Below, one piece after another: positions 9,546 through 18,685 of a DNA stretch of 64,000 bases. The notes under the pieces are model-generated. The model did no database searches. It was not told where the DNA came from and saw nothing but the letters and a program-made list of their open reading frames with translations. Position 1 is the stretch's first letter, and every line of letters begins with the position of its first letter. The stretch lies in assembly GCF_000463155.2 (NCBI RefSeq), contig NZ_AWFZ01000030.1, forward strand, positions 389,316 through 453,315, written 5' to 3'. This stretch comes from Siccibacter turicensis LMG 23730. GTDB taxonomy: Bacteria; Pseudomonadota; Gammaproteobacteria; Enterobacterales; Enterobacteriaceae. The position numbers and the translations under genes are program-made.

Positions 9546-10559
9546 TTACTGTGCTGTTGATTGTTCGGCATTGAGGGTAAGACGAGCAACCTGGTTTGTT
9601 CTGATAAAGCGGCTCAGATCGACAGGTTTTCCCTGGAACTGAATCTGAACGGCGGAAGGTGCGCCAATTTTAAGGCGGTACGGCGTCTGACCAGCGAGGC
9701 TGAGGTTGCCACCGCTGCGCTGCATGCCGCTGAACAGTTTTTTGCCGGTGGCATCGGTCACTTCCAGCCAGCAATCGGCGTTGAAGGTCATGACCAGGGC
9801 ATTCGGATCGCCCGCCGGCATTCCCTCAGAGACGGTTGCAGGTGCCATGGCCGGCGTCTGGGCCGTGGTGCCGGTGTCGGTGTCGGTCTGGGTCGGCGCA
9901 ACCACCGCCGCGGCAGGCGCGTTGGTGGACGGCGCGTCGGTCGCGCCCGCAGTGGCCTGTGCTGAGGATGCAGCAGCGTCAGGCGCTGGCTGAGCGGTGC
10001 TCTGCTCTACCGGGGCGGGCGTGGTTTCGGGAGTCGTGGCGGCGTCCGTGGAAGGCGTGGTGTTCAGTTCGATAGGCTGGCTGGTCTGACTGTCGTCATT
10101 TAACTGCGCGGAGGAGCGATCGGCCATCGTGGTGATCTCTTCCTGCTGCGCTTTGTGGTTTTGCCACCACCACGCACCGGTCAGACCAATCACGATAAAC
10201 AGAACGAGCAGCGTAAAGCTCCACAGCCATCCATCACGTTTTTTACGGCGCTTACCGAGCGTCATCCCCTGCACCGTGTTCACTTTAGGACGGAAAGGCT
10301 CTTCCTTCTTAGCGGCAGGCAACAGCTCTTCTTCAGGGATATGAACGACGCGGGCATAGGAGCGGATATAACCGCGCAGGAACGTGGCCGCCAGATCGGC
10401 AGGCAGGTTGTCCTCTTCTATGTCACGGACGGTGGAGACCTTCAGGCACAAGCGTTCAGCGACTGCCTGCTGGCTCAGTCCGAGTTGTTCACGAGCGGTG
10501 CGCAGGCGCTGGCCCGTGGAGAGTGCTGTATTTTGTTCGTGAGTGGCTTCAGTATTCAT
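9546..10559 (-). CDS. rodZ: Cell-shape protein RodZ
   Basis: RodZ links MreB filaments to the elongasome and keeps cells rod-shaped. It has 337 residues, the same as E. coli. An Xre-type helix-turn-helix lies at about 17-80 ([20 protein letters not shown]), which in this family binds MreB rather than DNA. A basic stretch RKKRD precedes the single transmembrane helix (111-132, [22 protein letters not shown]). A long Thr/Pro/Ala/Gln-rich periplasmic linker (about 140-250) leads to a C-terminal DUF4115 beta domain. It is transcribed toward ispG from a 405-base spacer. Confidence 0.97.
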   Translation of the reverse strand: MNTEATHEQNTALSTGQRLRTAREQLGLSQQAVAERLCLKVSTVRDIEEDNLPADLAATFLRGYIRSYARVVHIPEEELLPAAKKEEPFRPKVNTVQGMTLGKRRKKRDGWLWSFTLLVLFIVIGLTGAWWWQNHKAQQEEITTMADRSSAQLNDDSQTSQPIELNTTPSTDAATTPETTPAPVEQSTAQPAPDAAASSAQATAGATDAPSTNAPAAAVVAPTQTDTDTGTTAQTPAMAPATVSEGMPAGDPNALVMTFNADCWLEVTDATGKKLFSGMQRSGGNLSLAGQTPYRLKIGAPSAVQIQFQGKPVDLSRFIRTNQVARLTLNAEQSTAQ

Positions 10560-10920
10560 TAGCTAGGACTGCTGATACGGTGATGTAAAGAACCTGGTGC
10601 AGAGCATGAACCCGTTGGTTCCAGCCCGCACCGCGTAAACGCTATGCGAAAAGCGGTGATTCCCGCTGCCCACCCGGAATAAGCGATGCATTCCCTGCAG
10701 ATTAACCGTCGGCGCGATATCGGTATCGTCAGCTCTGTTAACCATAGACAGCTTTTTCGCCACTGTCTGCGCATGCCAGCCTGCTTCCGAGGGTGCCATT
10801 CTGCTAACCTGTTGTTGTGCCGCTACATACTGCCTTAAACCGGGAAAAAACGCACCGTAATTATTACCCCGGGCGGCACACCGCTTCCGTTAACCGTATT
10901 GATACGTCGATACCGGTATA
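10560..10920. other. Spacer between rodZ and the rlmN terminator
   Basis: About 360 bases without a recognisable gene. A 78-codon minus-strand frame (10563-10799) and an overlapping 71-codon frame exist. Neither matches a family I know, and neither shows a good ribosome binding site. In several other gammaproteobacteria a PilW/PilF lipoprotein gene occupies the rlmN-rodZ gap; I see no lipobox or TPR pattern here. The region presumably holds the rodZ promoter. Confidence 0.5.
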
Positions 10921-10956
10921 AAAAAGGCCGTTCGTACGGGTGCTGAACGGCCTTTT
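10921..10956 (-). terminator. rlmN terminator
   Basis: AAAAGGCCGTTC and GAACGGCCTTTT form a perfect 12-bp stem around an 11-base loop, with T-runs usable in both directions. It begins 8 bases after the rlmN stop codon and separates rlmN from rodZ. Confidence 0.9.
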
Positions 10957-10964
10957 ACTCAGTC

Positions 10965-12131
10965 TCAGACGGCTTTCACGGCGATTGGTTCACCCTGCTG
11001 GCGCTTTTTCATCGTCCGTTTAGTACGGTCGATAACCTCACCCGCAAGCTGCCCGCACGCGGCGTCAATATCATCGCCACGGGTTTTACGCACGATAGTG
11101 GTAAAGCCGTAGCTCATCAGCACCTTGGAGAAGCGGTCGATGCGGCTGTTTGAGCTGCGATCGTAGGGCGCGCCCGGGAACGGGTTCCACGGGATCAGGT
11201 TGATCTTGCACGGCGTATCTTTCAGGACTTCAGCCAGCTGGTGCGCGTGTTCGGTGCCGTCGTTCACGTGATCGAGCATCACGTATTCGATGGTTACACG
11301 GCCCTGGTTGGCATTCGATTTTTCCAGATAACGGCGCACTGCGGCCAGGAAGGTCTCGATGTTGTACTTTTTGTTGATTGGCACGATTTCATCGCGGATC
11401 GCATCGTTTGGCGCATGCAGTGAAATGGCCAGCGCGACGTCAATCATGTCGCCCAGCTTGTCCAGCGCCGGCACAACGCCGGAGGTGGAGAGCGTGACGC
11501 GGCGTTTGGAGAGGCCGAAACCGAAGTCGTCCAGCATGATTTCCATGGCCGGCACCACGTTGGTCAGGTTGAGCAGCGGTTCACCCATGCCCATCATCAC
11601 CACGTTGGTAATCGGACGCGTACCGGTCACCTTCTGGGCGCCGATAATTTTCGCGGCGCGCCACACCTGGCCGATAATCTCCGATACCCGCAGGTTACGG
11701 TTAAAGCCCTGCTGCGCGGTGGAGCAGAATTTGCACTCAAGCGCACAGCCGACCTGCGAGGAGACGCACAGCGTGGCGCGATCGTCTTCCGGGATGTACA
11801 CGGTTTCGACGCGCTGATCGCCTACGGCGATGGCCCACTTGATGGTGCCGTCAGAGGAGCGCTGCTCTTCGACCACTTCCGGCGCGCGGATTTCCGCCAC
11901 TTCCTTCAGTTTGCCGCGCAGCACTTTGTTGATGTCGGTCATCTCATCAAAATCGTCGCAGCAATAGTGATACATCCACTTCATTACCTGATCGGCACGA
12001 AACGGTTTTTCGCCTAACGTTTTGAGGAATTCACGCATCTGCTGACGGTTGAGATCCAGCAGGTTAATTTTTTCAGCTTTCGGGGAAAGCGCTGAGGAGG
12101 TCGCCTCAGGCGTGGTGGTGCATTCAGACAT
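10965..12131 (-). CDS. rlmN: 23S rRNA/tRNA adenine-C2 methyltransferase RlmN
   Basis: This radical SAM enzyme methylates C2 of A2503 in 23S rRNA and A37 of some tRNAs. The radical SAM cluster motif is C129-x3-C133-x2-C136 (CALECKFC). The SAM-binding GMGEPLLN and the C-terminal catalytic Cys ([11 protein letters not shown], about 359) are present, so both steps of the ping-pong mechanism are possible. It has 388 residues (E. coli 384), with a slightly longer Ser/Thr-rich N-terminus. It lies downstream of ndk on the same strand but is separated from it by a terminator. Confidence 0.97.
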   Translation of the reverse strand: MSECTTTPEATSSALSPKAEKINLLDLNRQQMREFLKTLGEKPFRADQVMKWMYHYCCDDFDEMTDINKVLRGKLKEVAEIRAPEVVEEQRSSDGTIKWAIAVGDQRVETVYIPEDDRATLCVSSQVGCALECKFCSTAQQGFNRNLRVSEIIGQVWRAAKIIGAQKVTGTRPITNVVMMGMGEPLLNLTNVVPAMEIMLDDFGFGLSKRRVTLSTSGVVPALDKLGDMIDVALAISLHAPNDAIRDEIVPINKKYNIETFLAAVRRYLEKSNANQGRVTIEYVMLDHVNDGTEHAHQLAEVLKDTPCKINLIPWNPFPGAPYDRSSNSRIDRFSKVLMSYGFTTIVRKTRGDDIDAACGQLAGEVIDRTKRTMKKRQQGEPIAVKAV

Positions 12132-12181
12132 AATGTTCTTCCGGCCTCGTTGTTACACGTTATGGCCCCAGGAGGGTGAAT

Positions 12182-12214
12182 AAAAAGGCCCCGGCAAGCG
12201 AGCTTGTCCGGGGC
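12182..12214 (-). terminator. ndk terminator
   Basis: On the minus strand GCCCCGGACAAG and CTTGCCGGGGC pair around a CTCG loop, followed by CTTTTTA. A strong intrinsic terminator between ndk and rlmN. Confidence 0.88.
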
Positions 12215-12301
12215 GCAGAATTATACAAATTTTATGATGGCGATGCCATCACTGAACGCGAACGGGGGGTAAATAAAATGTAACAGTCCCCTGCAACGCG
12301 A

Positions 12302-12733
12302 TTAACGGGTGCGCGGGCACACTTCGCCTTCTGCGAAGAAGTAGGCGATTTCGCGGGCCGCAGATTCCACAGAGTCGGAACCGTGGGTGCCGTTCTCGGT
12401 GAAGCTGTCAGCGTAGTCTGCACGCAGGGTGCCTGCCAGGGCGTTCGCCGGGTTGGTTGCGCCCAGGATGTCGCGATGACGCTGAACCGCATTTTCGCCT
12501 TCCAGCACAGATACCACGATCGGGCCAGAGGTCATGAATTCCACCAGACCGTCAAAGAACGGTTTGCCGTCGTGCTCAGCGTAAAAGCCGCGCGCCTGCT
12601 CAACGCTCAGGTGCAGCATTTTGGTGCCGACGATTTTGAAACCCGCGGCTTCAAAACGCGCGAAAATTGCACCGATTACGTTTTTAGCGACGGCGTTCGG
12701 TTTGATGATGGAAAACGTACGTTCAATAGCCAT
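12302..12733 (-). CDS. ndk: Nucleoside-diphosphate kinase
   Basis: Ndk transfers the gamma-phosphate of ATP to other NDPs through a phosphohistidine. The protein has 143 residues starting [18 protein letters not shown]. The active-site His117 lies in NGTHGSDS and the family signature is intact. A longer in-frame start at 12769 adds 12 residues not found in the family; the ATG at 12733 has a GAGGTAAT site upstream. In E. coli the next genes are pbpC and yfhM, but here a PTS operon follows. Confidence 0.98.
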   Translation of the reverse strand: MAIERTFSIIKPNAVAKNVIGAIFARFEAAGFKIVGTKMLHLSVEQARGFYAEHDGKPFFDGLVEFMTSGPIVVSVLEGENAVQRHRDILGATNPANALAGTLRADYADSFTENGTHGSDSVESAAREIAYFFAEGEVCPRTR

Positions 12734-13219
12734 GATTACCTCTGTGAGTTGTTCTGTTAGCACCAGCAACCGCTGCCGGTTTTGACGTGGCGCGGATTAT
12801 AAAGGCCCGATGCGCCCTTGCCTATGGATGAAGGTAACATTTTTTTAAAATAAGACGACTATCAGCAACACTGCGCACTTAAGACGCAATTCACGGCGTT
12901 TCGCGACGTAAACCGCCGTCCGGCGGGGCTTTCCGCACTGACGTTTTCATCTTGTGCCGCTCAGGGCAGCGCAGCGGCGGCGCATTTCCGGACTTTCGCC
13001 AGCCACTCTCTTCACCAGCGCTCCCCCTCACCTCTGCGCCAGCCCTCCGCGCCTGGAAATGCTGTCGGGATCACATCCTGAAACGTTACATGTTACTTTC
13101 GGGGTTATTTGTTTTTAAAACAATCAGATAGTTAGCTTTCTTTCCTGCCACGTTGCTACCTTTATTGCATCTCGCACCCCGGTGCGCATTTTAGCCAGAT
13201 GATAACAAGAGAGCGCTAA
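12734..13219. other. Long spacer between ndk and the PTS operon
   Basis: A stretch of 486 bases without a credible gene. It holds the divergent ndk and PTS promoters. Near the PTS gene it turns A+T-rich and carries two GTTAC repeats (within 13084-13095) and a perfect palindrome TTGTTTT-T-AAAACAA (13109-13123), the best candidate operator for the cassette's RpiR regulator. I see no remnant of pbpC or yfhM, but a diverged remnant cannot be excluded by eye. Confidence 0.5.
13109..13123. promoter_or_regulatory. Palindrome upstream of the PTS/GH4 operon
   Basis: TTGTTTTTAAAACAA has perfect 7-bp arms around one central base, ending 96 bases before the PTS start codon. Its position fits an operator or activator site. 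The assignment to the RpiR protein encoded at 17080-17853 is inference. Confidence 0.4.
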
Positions 13220-14764
13220 ATGAGACGAGCCGTTAATGCCCTGCAAAACTTCGGTAAATCCCTCTACGGTCCGGTACTGATCCTGCCCATCGTCGGGCTG
13301 TTTATTGCCTTCGGCAATATTCTCGGAAACGGCAACCTGGCCGAGTACCTGCCGTTTCTTGGTCATCCGGCGGTGCAGAACACCGGGCAGTTTATCGCGA
13401 AGTCGGCGGTATCGGTGCTGGCGAACCTGGCGATGGTGTTTGCCGTGGGTATTCCCATCGGCCTTGCCAGCCGGGACAAAGGCTATGCGGCGTTGATCGG
13501 GCTGGTGACCTTTATCGTTTTCATCAACGCCATGAACGTCACCCTGCAACTTCAGGGCGATATCGCCCCGGCAGACCAGATGCGCTCCGCCGGACAGAGC
13601 ATGGTACTGGGCGTACAGGTGCTGGAGATGGGCGTGTTCGCCGGGATCCTCACCGGGGCGCTGTCCGGCTATATCTACAACCGCTACTCCGGGGTGCAGT
13701 TCTCCGGGGCGATGGCGATTTACTCCGGCCACTGCTTCGTGGCCATCATTATGCTGCCGGTATCAATGGTGCTCGGAGTGGTCATGAGCGAGCTGTGGCC
13801 ATTCGCCCAGCAGGGTATCAGCGCAATGGCCGTGGGGATTAAAGGCGCGGGCGCGTTTGGCGTGGCGATCTACGGCTTCCTGGAGCGCATTCTGGTACCG
13901 ACCGGCCTGCATCACCTGGTCTATACCCCGTTCCTCTATACCGAGCTGGGCGGCACTCAGGAAGTCTGTGGCTCGGTGTATCAGGGTGCGCGTAACATCT
14001 ACTTTGCCGAGATGGCCTGCCCCGGCGTGCAGCAGCTCAGTGCCACCACGGTGTGGGATGCACGCGGCATCAGCAAGATGTTCGGCCTGCCCGCCGCCGC
14101 GCTGGCGATGTACATGATGGCGAAACCGGAGCGTAAGGCTGCCGCCAAAGCCATTCTGATTCCCGCCGCCCTCACCTCAATGCTGGTGGGCGTCACCGAA
14201 CCTATCGAGTTCTCCTTCCTGTTCGTCGCCCCGCTGCTGTTCGTGGTGCATGCGGTGCTGACCGGCATCGGCATGATGCTGTTCTACCTGTTCGGGGTAC
14301 ACGCCATCGGCGCCAACGGCTTTATCGATTTCATTCTCTATAACCTGCCGCTCGGCACCACCAAATCAAACTGGCCGATGTACATCCTGGTCGGGCTGAT
14401 TATGGCCGCCCTCTACTTCGTGGTGTTCCGCTTCCTGATTGGCTATTTCAACATGAAAACGCCGGGGCGTGAGGAGGATGACGAAGAGACACGCCTCTAC
14501 AGCAAGCAGGAGTACCAGGCGAAAGGCGATAACAACGGGCTGGGCGCGGCCATCGTCGCCGGGCTTGGCGGGCGCGACAACATTGACGTGGTGGACAACT
14601 GCTACACCCGCCTGCGCGTCACGGTGCGCGACGTCGGGGCGATTGATGAGCCACGGCTGAAGGCTACCGGCGCGAAGGGCGTCATCAAACAGGGTAATAA
14701 CGTTCAGGTGGTCTACGGGCTGCATGTGAAGAAAATGCGAGAGGCGGTCGAGCCGCTGCTCTGA
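13220..14764 (+). CDS. PTS alpha-glucoside-type EIICB permease
   Basis: A 514-residue membrane permease of the glucose/glucoside PTS superfamily that imports and phosphorylates an alpha-glucoside. The EIIC domain (about 1-415) has some ten hydrophobic segments and the conserved TEPIEFSFLF substrate region. A GlvC-like linker (KTPGREEDDEETRLYSK) leads to the EIIB domain, with phosphorylatable Cys461 in NCYTRLRV. There is no EIIA domain, so phosphate must come from a separate EIIA, probably EIIAGlc (Crr), encoded outside the window. It resembles E. coli GlvC and Klebsiella AglA. The gene lies 12 bases ahead of a GH4 phospho-alpha-glucosidase gene. The exact sugar is not determinable from sequence. 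Confidence 0.88.
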   Translation: MRRAVNALQNFGKSLYGPVLILPIVGLFIAFGNILGNGNLAEYLPFLGHPAVQNTGQFIAKSAVSVLANLAMVFAVGIPIGLASRDKGYAALIGLVTFIVFINAMNVTLQLQGDIAPADQMRSAGQSMVLGVQVLEMGVFAGILTGALSGYIYNRYSGVQFSGAMAIYSGHCFVAIIMLPVSMVLGVVMSELWPFAQQGISAMAVGIKGAGAFGVAIYGFLERILVPTGLHHLVYTPFLYTELGGTQEVCGSVYQGARNIYFAEMACPGVQQLSATTVWDARGISKMFGLPAAALAMYMMAKPERKAAAKAILIPAALTSMLVGVTEPIEFSFLFVAPLLFVVHAVLTGIGMMLFYLFGVHAIGANGFIDFILYNLPLGTTKSNWPMYILVGLIMAALYFVVFRFLIGYFNMKTPGREEDDEETRLYSKQEYQAKGDNNGLGAAIVAGLGGRDNIDVVDNCYTRLRVTVRDVGAIDEPRLKATGAKGVIKQGNNVQVVYGLHVKKMREAVEPLL

Positions 14765-14776
14765 CGGAGACAAATT

Positions 14777-16141
14777 ATGCTGAAATCCCCTTTTATCTTA
14801 GCCATCGCCGGCGGTGGTAGCACCTATACGCCGGGCATCGTAAAGAGCCTGATGGTACGGCTTGAGGACTTCCCGCTGGCGGAGATCCGCCTCTACGATA
14901 TCGACAGCGCGCGCCAGGATACCATCGCACCGGTGGTCGAGAAGGTGATTCGCGACCACAGCCAGACCATCACCTTCACCACCACCAGCGACCCGGAAAC
15001 CGCGTTCCGCGGCGCCCATTTCGTGTTCGCCCAGATGCGCGTCGGCCAGTACCGGATGCGCGAGCAGGATGAGAAGATCCCGCTGCGCCACGGCGTGCCG
15101 GGTCAGGAAACCTGCGGCCCGGGCGGGCTGGCCTACGGGCTGCGCACCATCCTGCCGATGGTGGAACTTATCGATAGCGTCGAACGCTATGCCGATCCCA
15201 AAGCGTGGATCGTCAACTACTCCAACCCGGCGGCGATCGTTGCCGAAGGGGTGCGCCGGCTGCGTCCCCACGCGCGGGTACTGAACATCTGCGACATGCC
15301 GGTTGCGGCGATGCGCAATATGGGCGCAATCCTCGGGGTGGATCGCCACAAGCTGGAGGTGGATTACTTCGGTCTCAACCACTTCGGCTGGTTTACCCGC
15401 GTGCTGGTCGACGGCGAGGATCGCCTGCTGGAGCTGCGTCGCCATATTGCCCGTTTTGGCCTGTTGACCGAGGACGCAGCGCAAACCGACCCGCAGCACT
15501 CGGATCCGTCGTGGGTGAAAACCTGGCGCAACATCAAGCCGATCATGGACCACTTCCCGGACTATCTGCCGAACCCGTACCTGCAGTACTACCTGATGCC
15601 CAACGACATCGTGGCGCACCAGCGGCCGGACTACACCCGCGCCAACGAAGTGATGGACGGCCGGGAGAAGAAGCTGTTCGCCGCCGCGGAGGAGTATAAG
15701 CGCACCGGCATTCTACCGGACGCGTTCCACGTGGGCGTTCACGGCGCGTTTATCGTCGACGTTGCCTGCTCGCTGGCCTTCGATCTGCGCCAGCGCCATC
15801 TGGTGATCGTCGAGAATAAAGGGGCGATAGCCAACCTGCCCTACGATGCGATGGTGGAAGTGCCAGCCTATATCACCGCCAACGGCCCGGAGCCGGTGCG
15901 TATGGGGGCGGTGCCGCTGTTCCACCAGACCCTGCTGATGCAGCAGCTCGCCTCCGAACAGCTGCTGGTGGAAGCCACCATCGAAGGCAGCTATGAGAAG
16001 GCGCTCCAGGCCTTTACCCTCAACCGTACCGTGCCGAGCATGCAGCACGCGAAGGCGATTCTGGATGAGATGATTGAGGCCAATGCCGACTACTGGCCTG
16101 AGCTGAAAAAGGCCTGGCAGGATGGCGAGGCGGTGAAATAA
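14777..16141 (+). CDS. GH4 6-phospho-alpha-glucosidase
   Basis: This enzyme hydrolyses imported 6'-phospho-alpha-glucosides using NAD+ and a divalent metal. The 454 residues start with the dinucleotide-binding AGGGSTYTPG (11-20). CDMP (172-175) is the metal-ligand motif typical of alpha-specific GH4 enzymes; beta-specific members have CN-x-P. The second metal ligand His is in GLNHFGWF (about residue 201). It is related to GlvA, AglB and MalH. It follows the EIICB gene with a good RBS (GACGGAGAC), so the pair forms one operon: uptake as sugar phosphate, then cleavage to glucose 6-phosphate and glucose or fructose. I infer maltose or sucrose-isomer use. Confidence 0.92.
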   Translation: MLKSPFILAIAGGGSTYTPGIVKSLMVRLEDFPLAEIRLYDIDSARQDTIAPVVEKVIRDHSQTITFTTTSDPETAFRGAHFVFAQMRVGQYRMREQDEKIPLRHGVPGQETCGPGGLAYGLRTILPMVELIDSVERYADPKAWIVNYSNPAAIVAEGVRRLRPHARVLNICDMPVAAMRNMGAILGVDRHKLEVDYFGLNHFGWFTRVLVDGEDRLLELRRHIARFGLLTEDAAQTDPQHSDPSWVKTWRNIKPIMDHFPDYLPNPYLQYYLMPNDIVAHQRPDYTRANEVMDGREKKLFAAAEEYKRTGILPDAFHVGVHGAFIVDVACSLAFDLRQRHLVIVENKGAIANLPYDAMVEVPAYITANGPEPVRMGAVPLFHQTLLMQQLASEQLLVEATIEGSYEKALQAFTLNRTVPSMQHAKAILDEMIEANADYWPELKKAWQDGEAVK

Positions 16142-16234
16142 ATCCAACCCGGGTCGCGACTTAGCGGGGGTACGCTTGTCGGTATGCTAAAAAACACCGA
16201 CAATCCGTTAACCCTGTATGAAACGGAGGCACCT

Positions 16235-17077
16235 ATGTCGACCCCTTTCTTTGTCGCTGCCGACTGGCTGGCTGAACACATCAACGACCCGGAAATTCAA
16301 ATCCTTGACGCGCGCATGGCTCCGGCCGGCCAGGAGGATCTGGATATCGCCGGGGACTACCGCGCCGGGCATATTCCCGGCGCGCTGTTTTTCGATATTG
16401 ACGCGCTGTCTGACCACACCAGCACCCTGCCGCATATGTTGCCGCGCCCGGAAACCTTCGCCGTGGCCATGCGCGAGCTTGGCGTCAGCAGCGATAAGCA
16501 TCTGGTGGTCTACGACGGCGGCAATCTGTTCTCCGCCCCGCGGGCCTGGTGGATGCTGCGTAAGTTTGGCGTGGTGAACGTCTCGATACTGGCGGGCGGG
16601 CTGGCAGAGTGGCAGCGCGACGGCCTGCCGCTTGAGCAGGGCGAGGTCTCTGCCCCGGAAGGCGATTTCACCGCCACCTTCGATCCGGCGCTGATCAAAC
16701 GGCTGCCGGACGTGATGGTCGCCAGCTTTGAAGGCACGGCGCAGATTGTCGATGCCCGCTCGGCTGCCCGTTTCAACGCCGAAGCCGACGAGCCGCGCCC
16801 TGGCCTGAAGCGCGGCCATATTCCCGGCGCCTTCAACGTGCCCTGGACCGAACTGGTGATCAACGGGCAGTTAAAAACCACCGATGAGCTACAGGCGATT
16901 TTCGACCGCGCCGGCGTGGCGTTCGATAAGCCGATTATCGCCAGCTGCGGCTCCGGCGTTACCGCTGCGGTGCTGATGCTGGCGCTGGAAACTCTGGAGG
17001 TGAAAAACGTCTCGCTGTACGACGGTTCCTGGTGTGAATGGGGCAGCCGCAGCGATACGCCTGTCGAACCGGCGTAA
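16235..17077 (+). CDS. sseA: 3-mercaptopyruvate sulfurtransferase
   Basis: SseA moves sulfane sulfur from 3-mercaptopyruvate to thiols or cyanide. It has two rhodanese domains in 280 residues. The first is inactive (DARMAPAGQ...GHIPGALFFD). The second has the active-site loop CGSGVT with its Cys at about 237. The start at 16235 (MSTPFFVAADWLAEH) has ACGGAGG upstream, while the longer ATG at 16184 lacks support. The gene is core in enterobacteria. Here it is enclosed by sugar-cassette genes: the GH4 gene 93 bases upstream and an RpiR regulator gene two bases downstream of its stop. Confidence 0.96.
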   Translation: MSTPFFVAADWLAEHINDPEIQILDARMAPAGQEDLDIAGDYRAGHIPGALFFDIDALSDHTSTLPHMLPRPETFAVAMRELGVSSDKHLVVYDGGNLFSAPRAWWMLRKFGVVNVSILAGGLAEWQRDGLPLEQGEVSAPEGDFTATFDPALIKRLPDVMVASFEGTAQIVDARSAARFNAEADEPRPGLKRGHIPGAFNVPWTELVINGQLKTTDELQAIFDRAGVAFDKPIIASCGSGVTAAVLMLALETLEVKNVSLYDGSWCEWGSRSDTPVEPA

Positions 17078-17079
17078 CC

Positions 17080-17853
17080 ATGGACAATCGCCTGGCGTCA
17101 CTCCTGCAGCGCGGTGAATCCCTGACCCGCGCCGAGTACCGCGTGCTGTCGCACCTGACGGAACACCCGCTGCTGGTGGGCAATATCACGGTGCGCCAGC
17201 TGGCCCAGGCGACCTTTGTGTCAACGGCAACTATTATGCGGCTGTGCCAGAAGCTGGGCTTCAGCGGCTACAGCGAGCTTATCTGGCACTGCAAGCAGCT
17301 GCTGGCCGACTCGCCGCATATCGCTGCGTTTCCCGCCGCCGCGGGGGACGAGCTGCCCGCGCTGTTCGAACCTTTTCTGGCCAACTACCGCCAGACCTTT
17401 CGCTGGGTCACGGCGGATAAGATGGCGGCCTTTTCGCAGCTGGTGCGGGAGAAAGAGCACTTCTTTCTTTACGGGGCGGGCTTCTCTTATCTGTTCGCCG
17501 AGTACCTGACCAAAAAGCTGCAGGTGCTGGGTAAAACGGCGTTTATCTCGGGGCCGGGCGACAGCCGCAATATTTTTCTCAGCAACGCGTCGCGCTATGA
17601 GGTGTTTGTCGCGGTGTCGCGCAGCGGGGAGACGGAACAGGTGCTGGATAAGGCGCGCATCGCGCAGAACGTGGGGATGTGCGTCGTGGCGTTTACCCGC
17701 GCGTCGCCCAACACGCTGGCTGGGATCGCGGATCTGCATTTTCCACTTTATGACGAGGCGGTGCACTTTGCTGCCGAAGCCGCGGGCATCACCTCATTTG
17801 AATCGAACCTGGTACTGCTGATGGATCTGCTGCTGCTTAACGCCACGGAGTAA
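17080..17853 (+). CDS. RpiR-family regulator of the sugar cassette
   Basis: A 257-residue regulator. The N-terminal HTH_6 domain (about 1-75) has QLAQATFVSTATIMRLCQKL, and the C-terminal SIS sugar-phosphate-binding domain is at about 105-240 (FFLYGAGFSYLFAEYL, VAVSRSGETEQVL). The ATG at 17080 is two bases after the sseA stop, suggesting co-translation with sseA; an in-frame start 14 codons earlier lies inside sseA. By family and neighbourhood I infer that it senses a phosphorylated sugar and controls the PTS/GH4 operon upstream. It is not YfhH, which is encoded at 52857-53705. Confidence 0.85.
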   Translation: MDNRLASLLQRGESLTRAEYRVLSHLTEHPLLVGNITVRQLAQATFVSTATIMRLCQKLGFSGYSELIWHCKQLLADSPHIAAFPAAAGDELPALFEPFLANYRQTFRWVTADKMAAFSQLVREKEHFFLYGAGFSYLFAEYLTKKLQVLGKTAFISGPGDSRNIFLSNASRYEVFVAVSRSGETEQVLDKARIAQNVGMCVVAFTRASPNTLAGIADLHFPLYDEAVHFAAEAAGITSFESNLVLLMDLLLLNATE

Positions 17854-17876
17854 CCCTGCCCGTGTCAGGCAGGGTT
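17852..17876. terminator. Hairpin between rpiR-type gene and sseB
   Basis: AACCCTGCC and GGCAGGGTT form a perfect 9-bp stem with a 7-base loop between two convergent genes, with its first bases overlapping the regulator stop codon. No long T-run is present, so termination strength is uncertain. Confidence 0.6.
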
Positions 17877-17880
17877 GCCA

Positions 17881-18660
17881 TCAGATGATACGGTTGTTTT
17901 TGAAGTCGCGCAGGAAGCTGCCCCAGCGGCGTTCGTAGAACGGCGTGATGTGGGCCATCATAAAGTGGCTGATGCCCTTCTCCCCTTCCACGACCTGACA
18001 GATATCGATGGGCTCATCCCCCGGCAGCGTGTCGGTGGCGACACTGCCGACCGTCTGGATCACCGACTCAATATCCCCGTCCGCCTCGATGCCGATCAGC
18101 AGGTTCGGCTGTTCGTCCGCCTGTTCCTTAATGGAGCAGATAAACGCCCGCTTAACGGTTTTCAGATCCTTAAACAGGGTGGTGAGCGAGTCAATCATCT
18201 GGGCTGGCGGTTCGGCCACCTCCGAGAGCAGCAGCGATGTCCCGCCCTCCAGCACGTGCTGGGTGCTGAGCGGGTTGCCGCCGTCCTGGCCGATGAGGTG
18301 CTGCACTTCGTTAGGGGTAAACTCTTTGCCGGCGGGCAGTTTCGGGTTAAGGAACAGCGTTTCGCCGAGCGTCATCTCAAACAGGGTGCGCACCGGCATC
18401 ACGACAAACGCCTGCTCGGTCTCCACCACCTGCTTGAGGGCATCCAGCGAGCTGAAGAACGGGATCACGCTCGCCCCGTCGTCCTTCTCCCAGTGCTGCA
18501 GGTCAAGCTCGGTGTCGGCATCAACCGCCTCGCCTTGCGCTGCGCTGCCCGGTACCCAGACCGTGGCGTCCAGCAGTTCGCGAAAGAACGCCGGGCGATA
18601 CGCAGGTTCCGTCGCCGCCTGCTCAAGCAGGGTCTCCAGTCTGTTTTTTTCGTATGTCAT
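17881..18660 (-). CDS. sseB: SseB protein (enhanced serine sensitivity)
   Basis: A 259-residue cytosolic protein of unknown mechanism, named for the serine sensitivity its overexpression causes in E. coli. The sequence is colinear with E. coli SseB: RPAFFRELLDATVWVPG near the N-terminus, VVMPVRTLFEMTLGE in the middle and YERRWGSFLRDFKNNRII at the end. The start MTYEKNRLETLLEQ at 18660 matches the family; the long upstream frame runs through an intergenic hairpin. It follows pepB on the same strand. Confidence 0.94.
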   Translation of the reverse strand: MTYEKNRLETLLEQAATEPAYRPAFFRELLDATVWVPGSAAQGEAVDADTELDLQHWEKDDGASVIPFFSSLDALKQVVETEQAFVVMPVRTLFEMTLGETLFLNPKLPAGKEFTPNEVQHLIGQDGGNPLSTQHVLEGGTSLLLSEVAEPPAQMIDSLTTLFKDLKTVKRAFICSIKEQADEQPNLLIGIEADGDIESVIQTVGSVATDTLPGDEPIDICQVVEGEKGISHFMMAHITPFYERRWGSFLRDFKNNRII

Positions 18661-18685
18661 GGTTTTACTCTGTGGATCGTCTGAC

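Noticed and set aside
10563-10799. 78-codon minus-strand frame between rodZ and rlmN
   Set aside because: No recognisable domain, weak start and composition like a chance frame; kept only as a finding about the spacer.
13056-13071. CRP-like site (TCACA half) upstream of the PTS gene
   Set aside because: Only one half matches TGTGA-N6-TCACA; too weak to report as a site.
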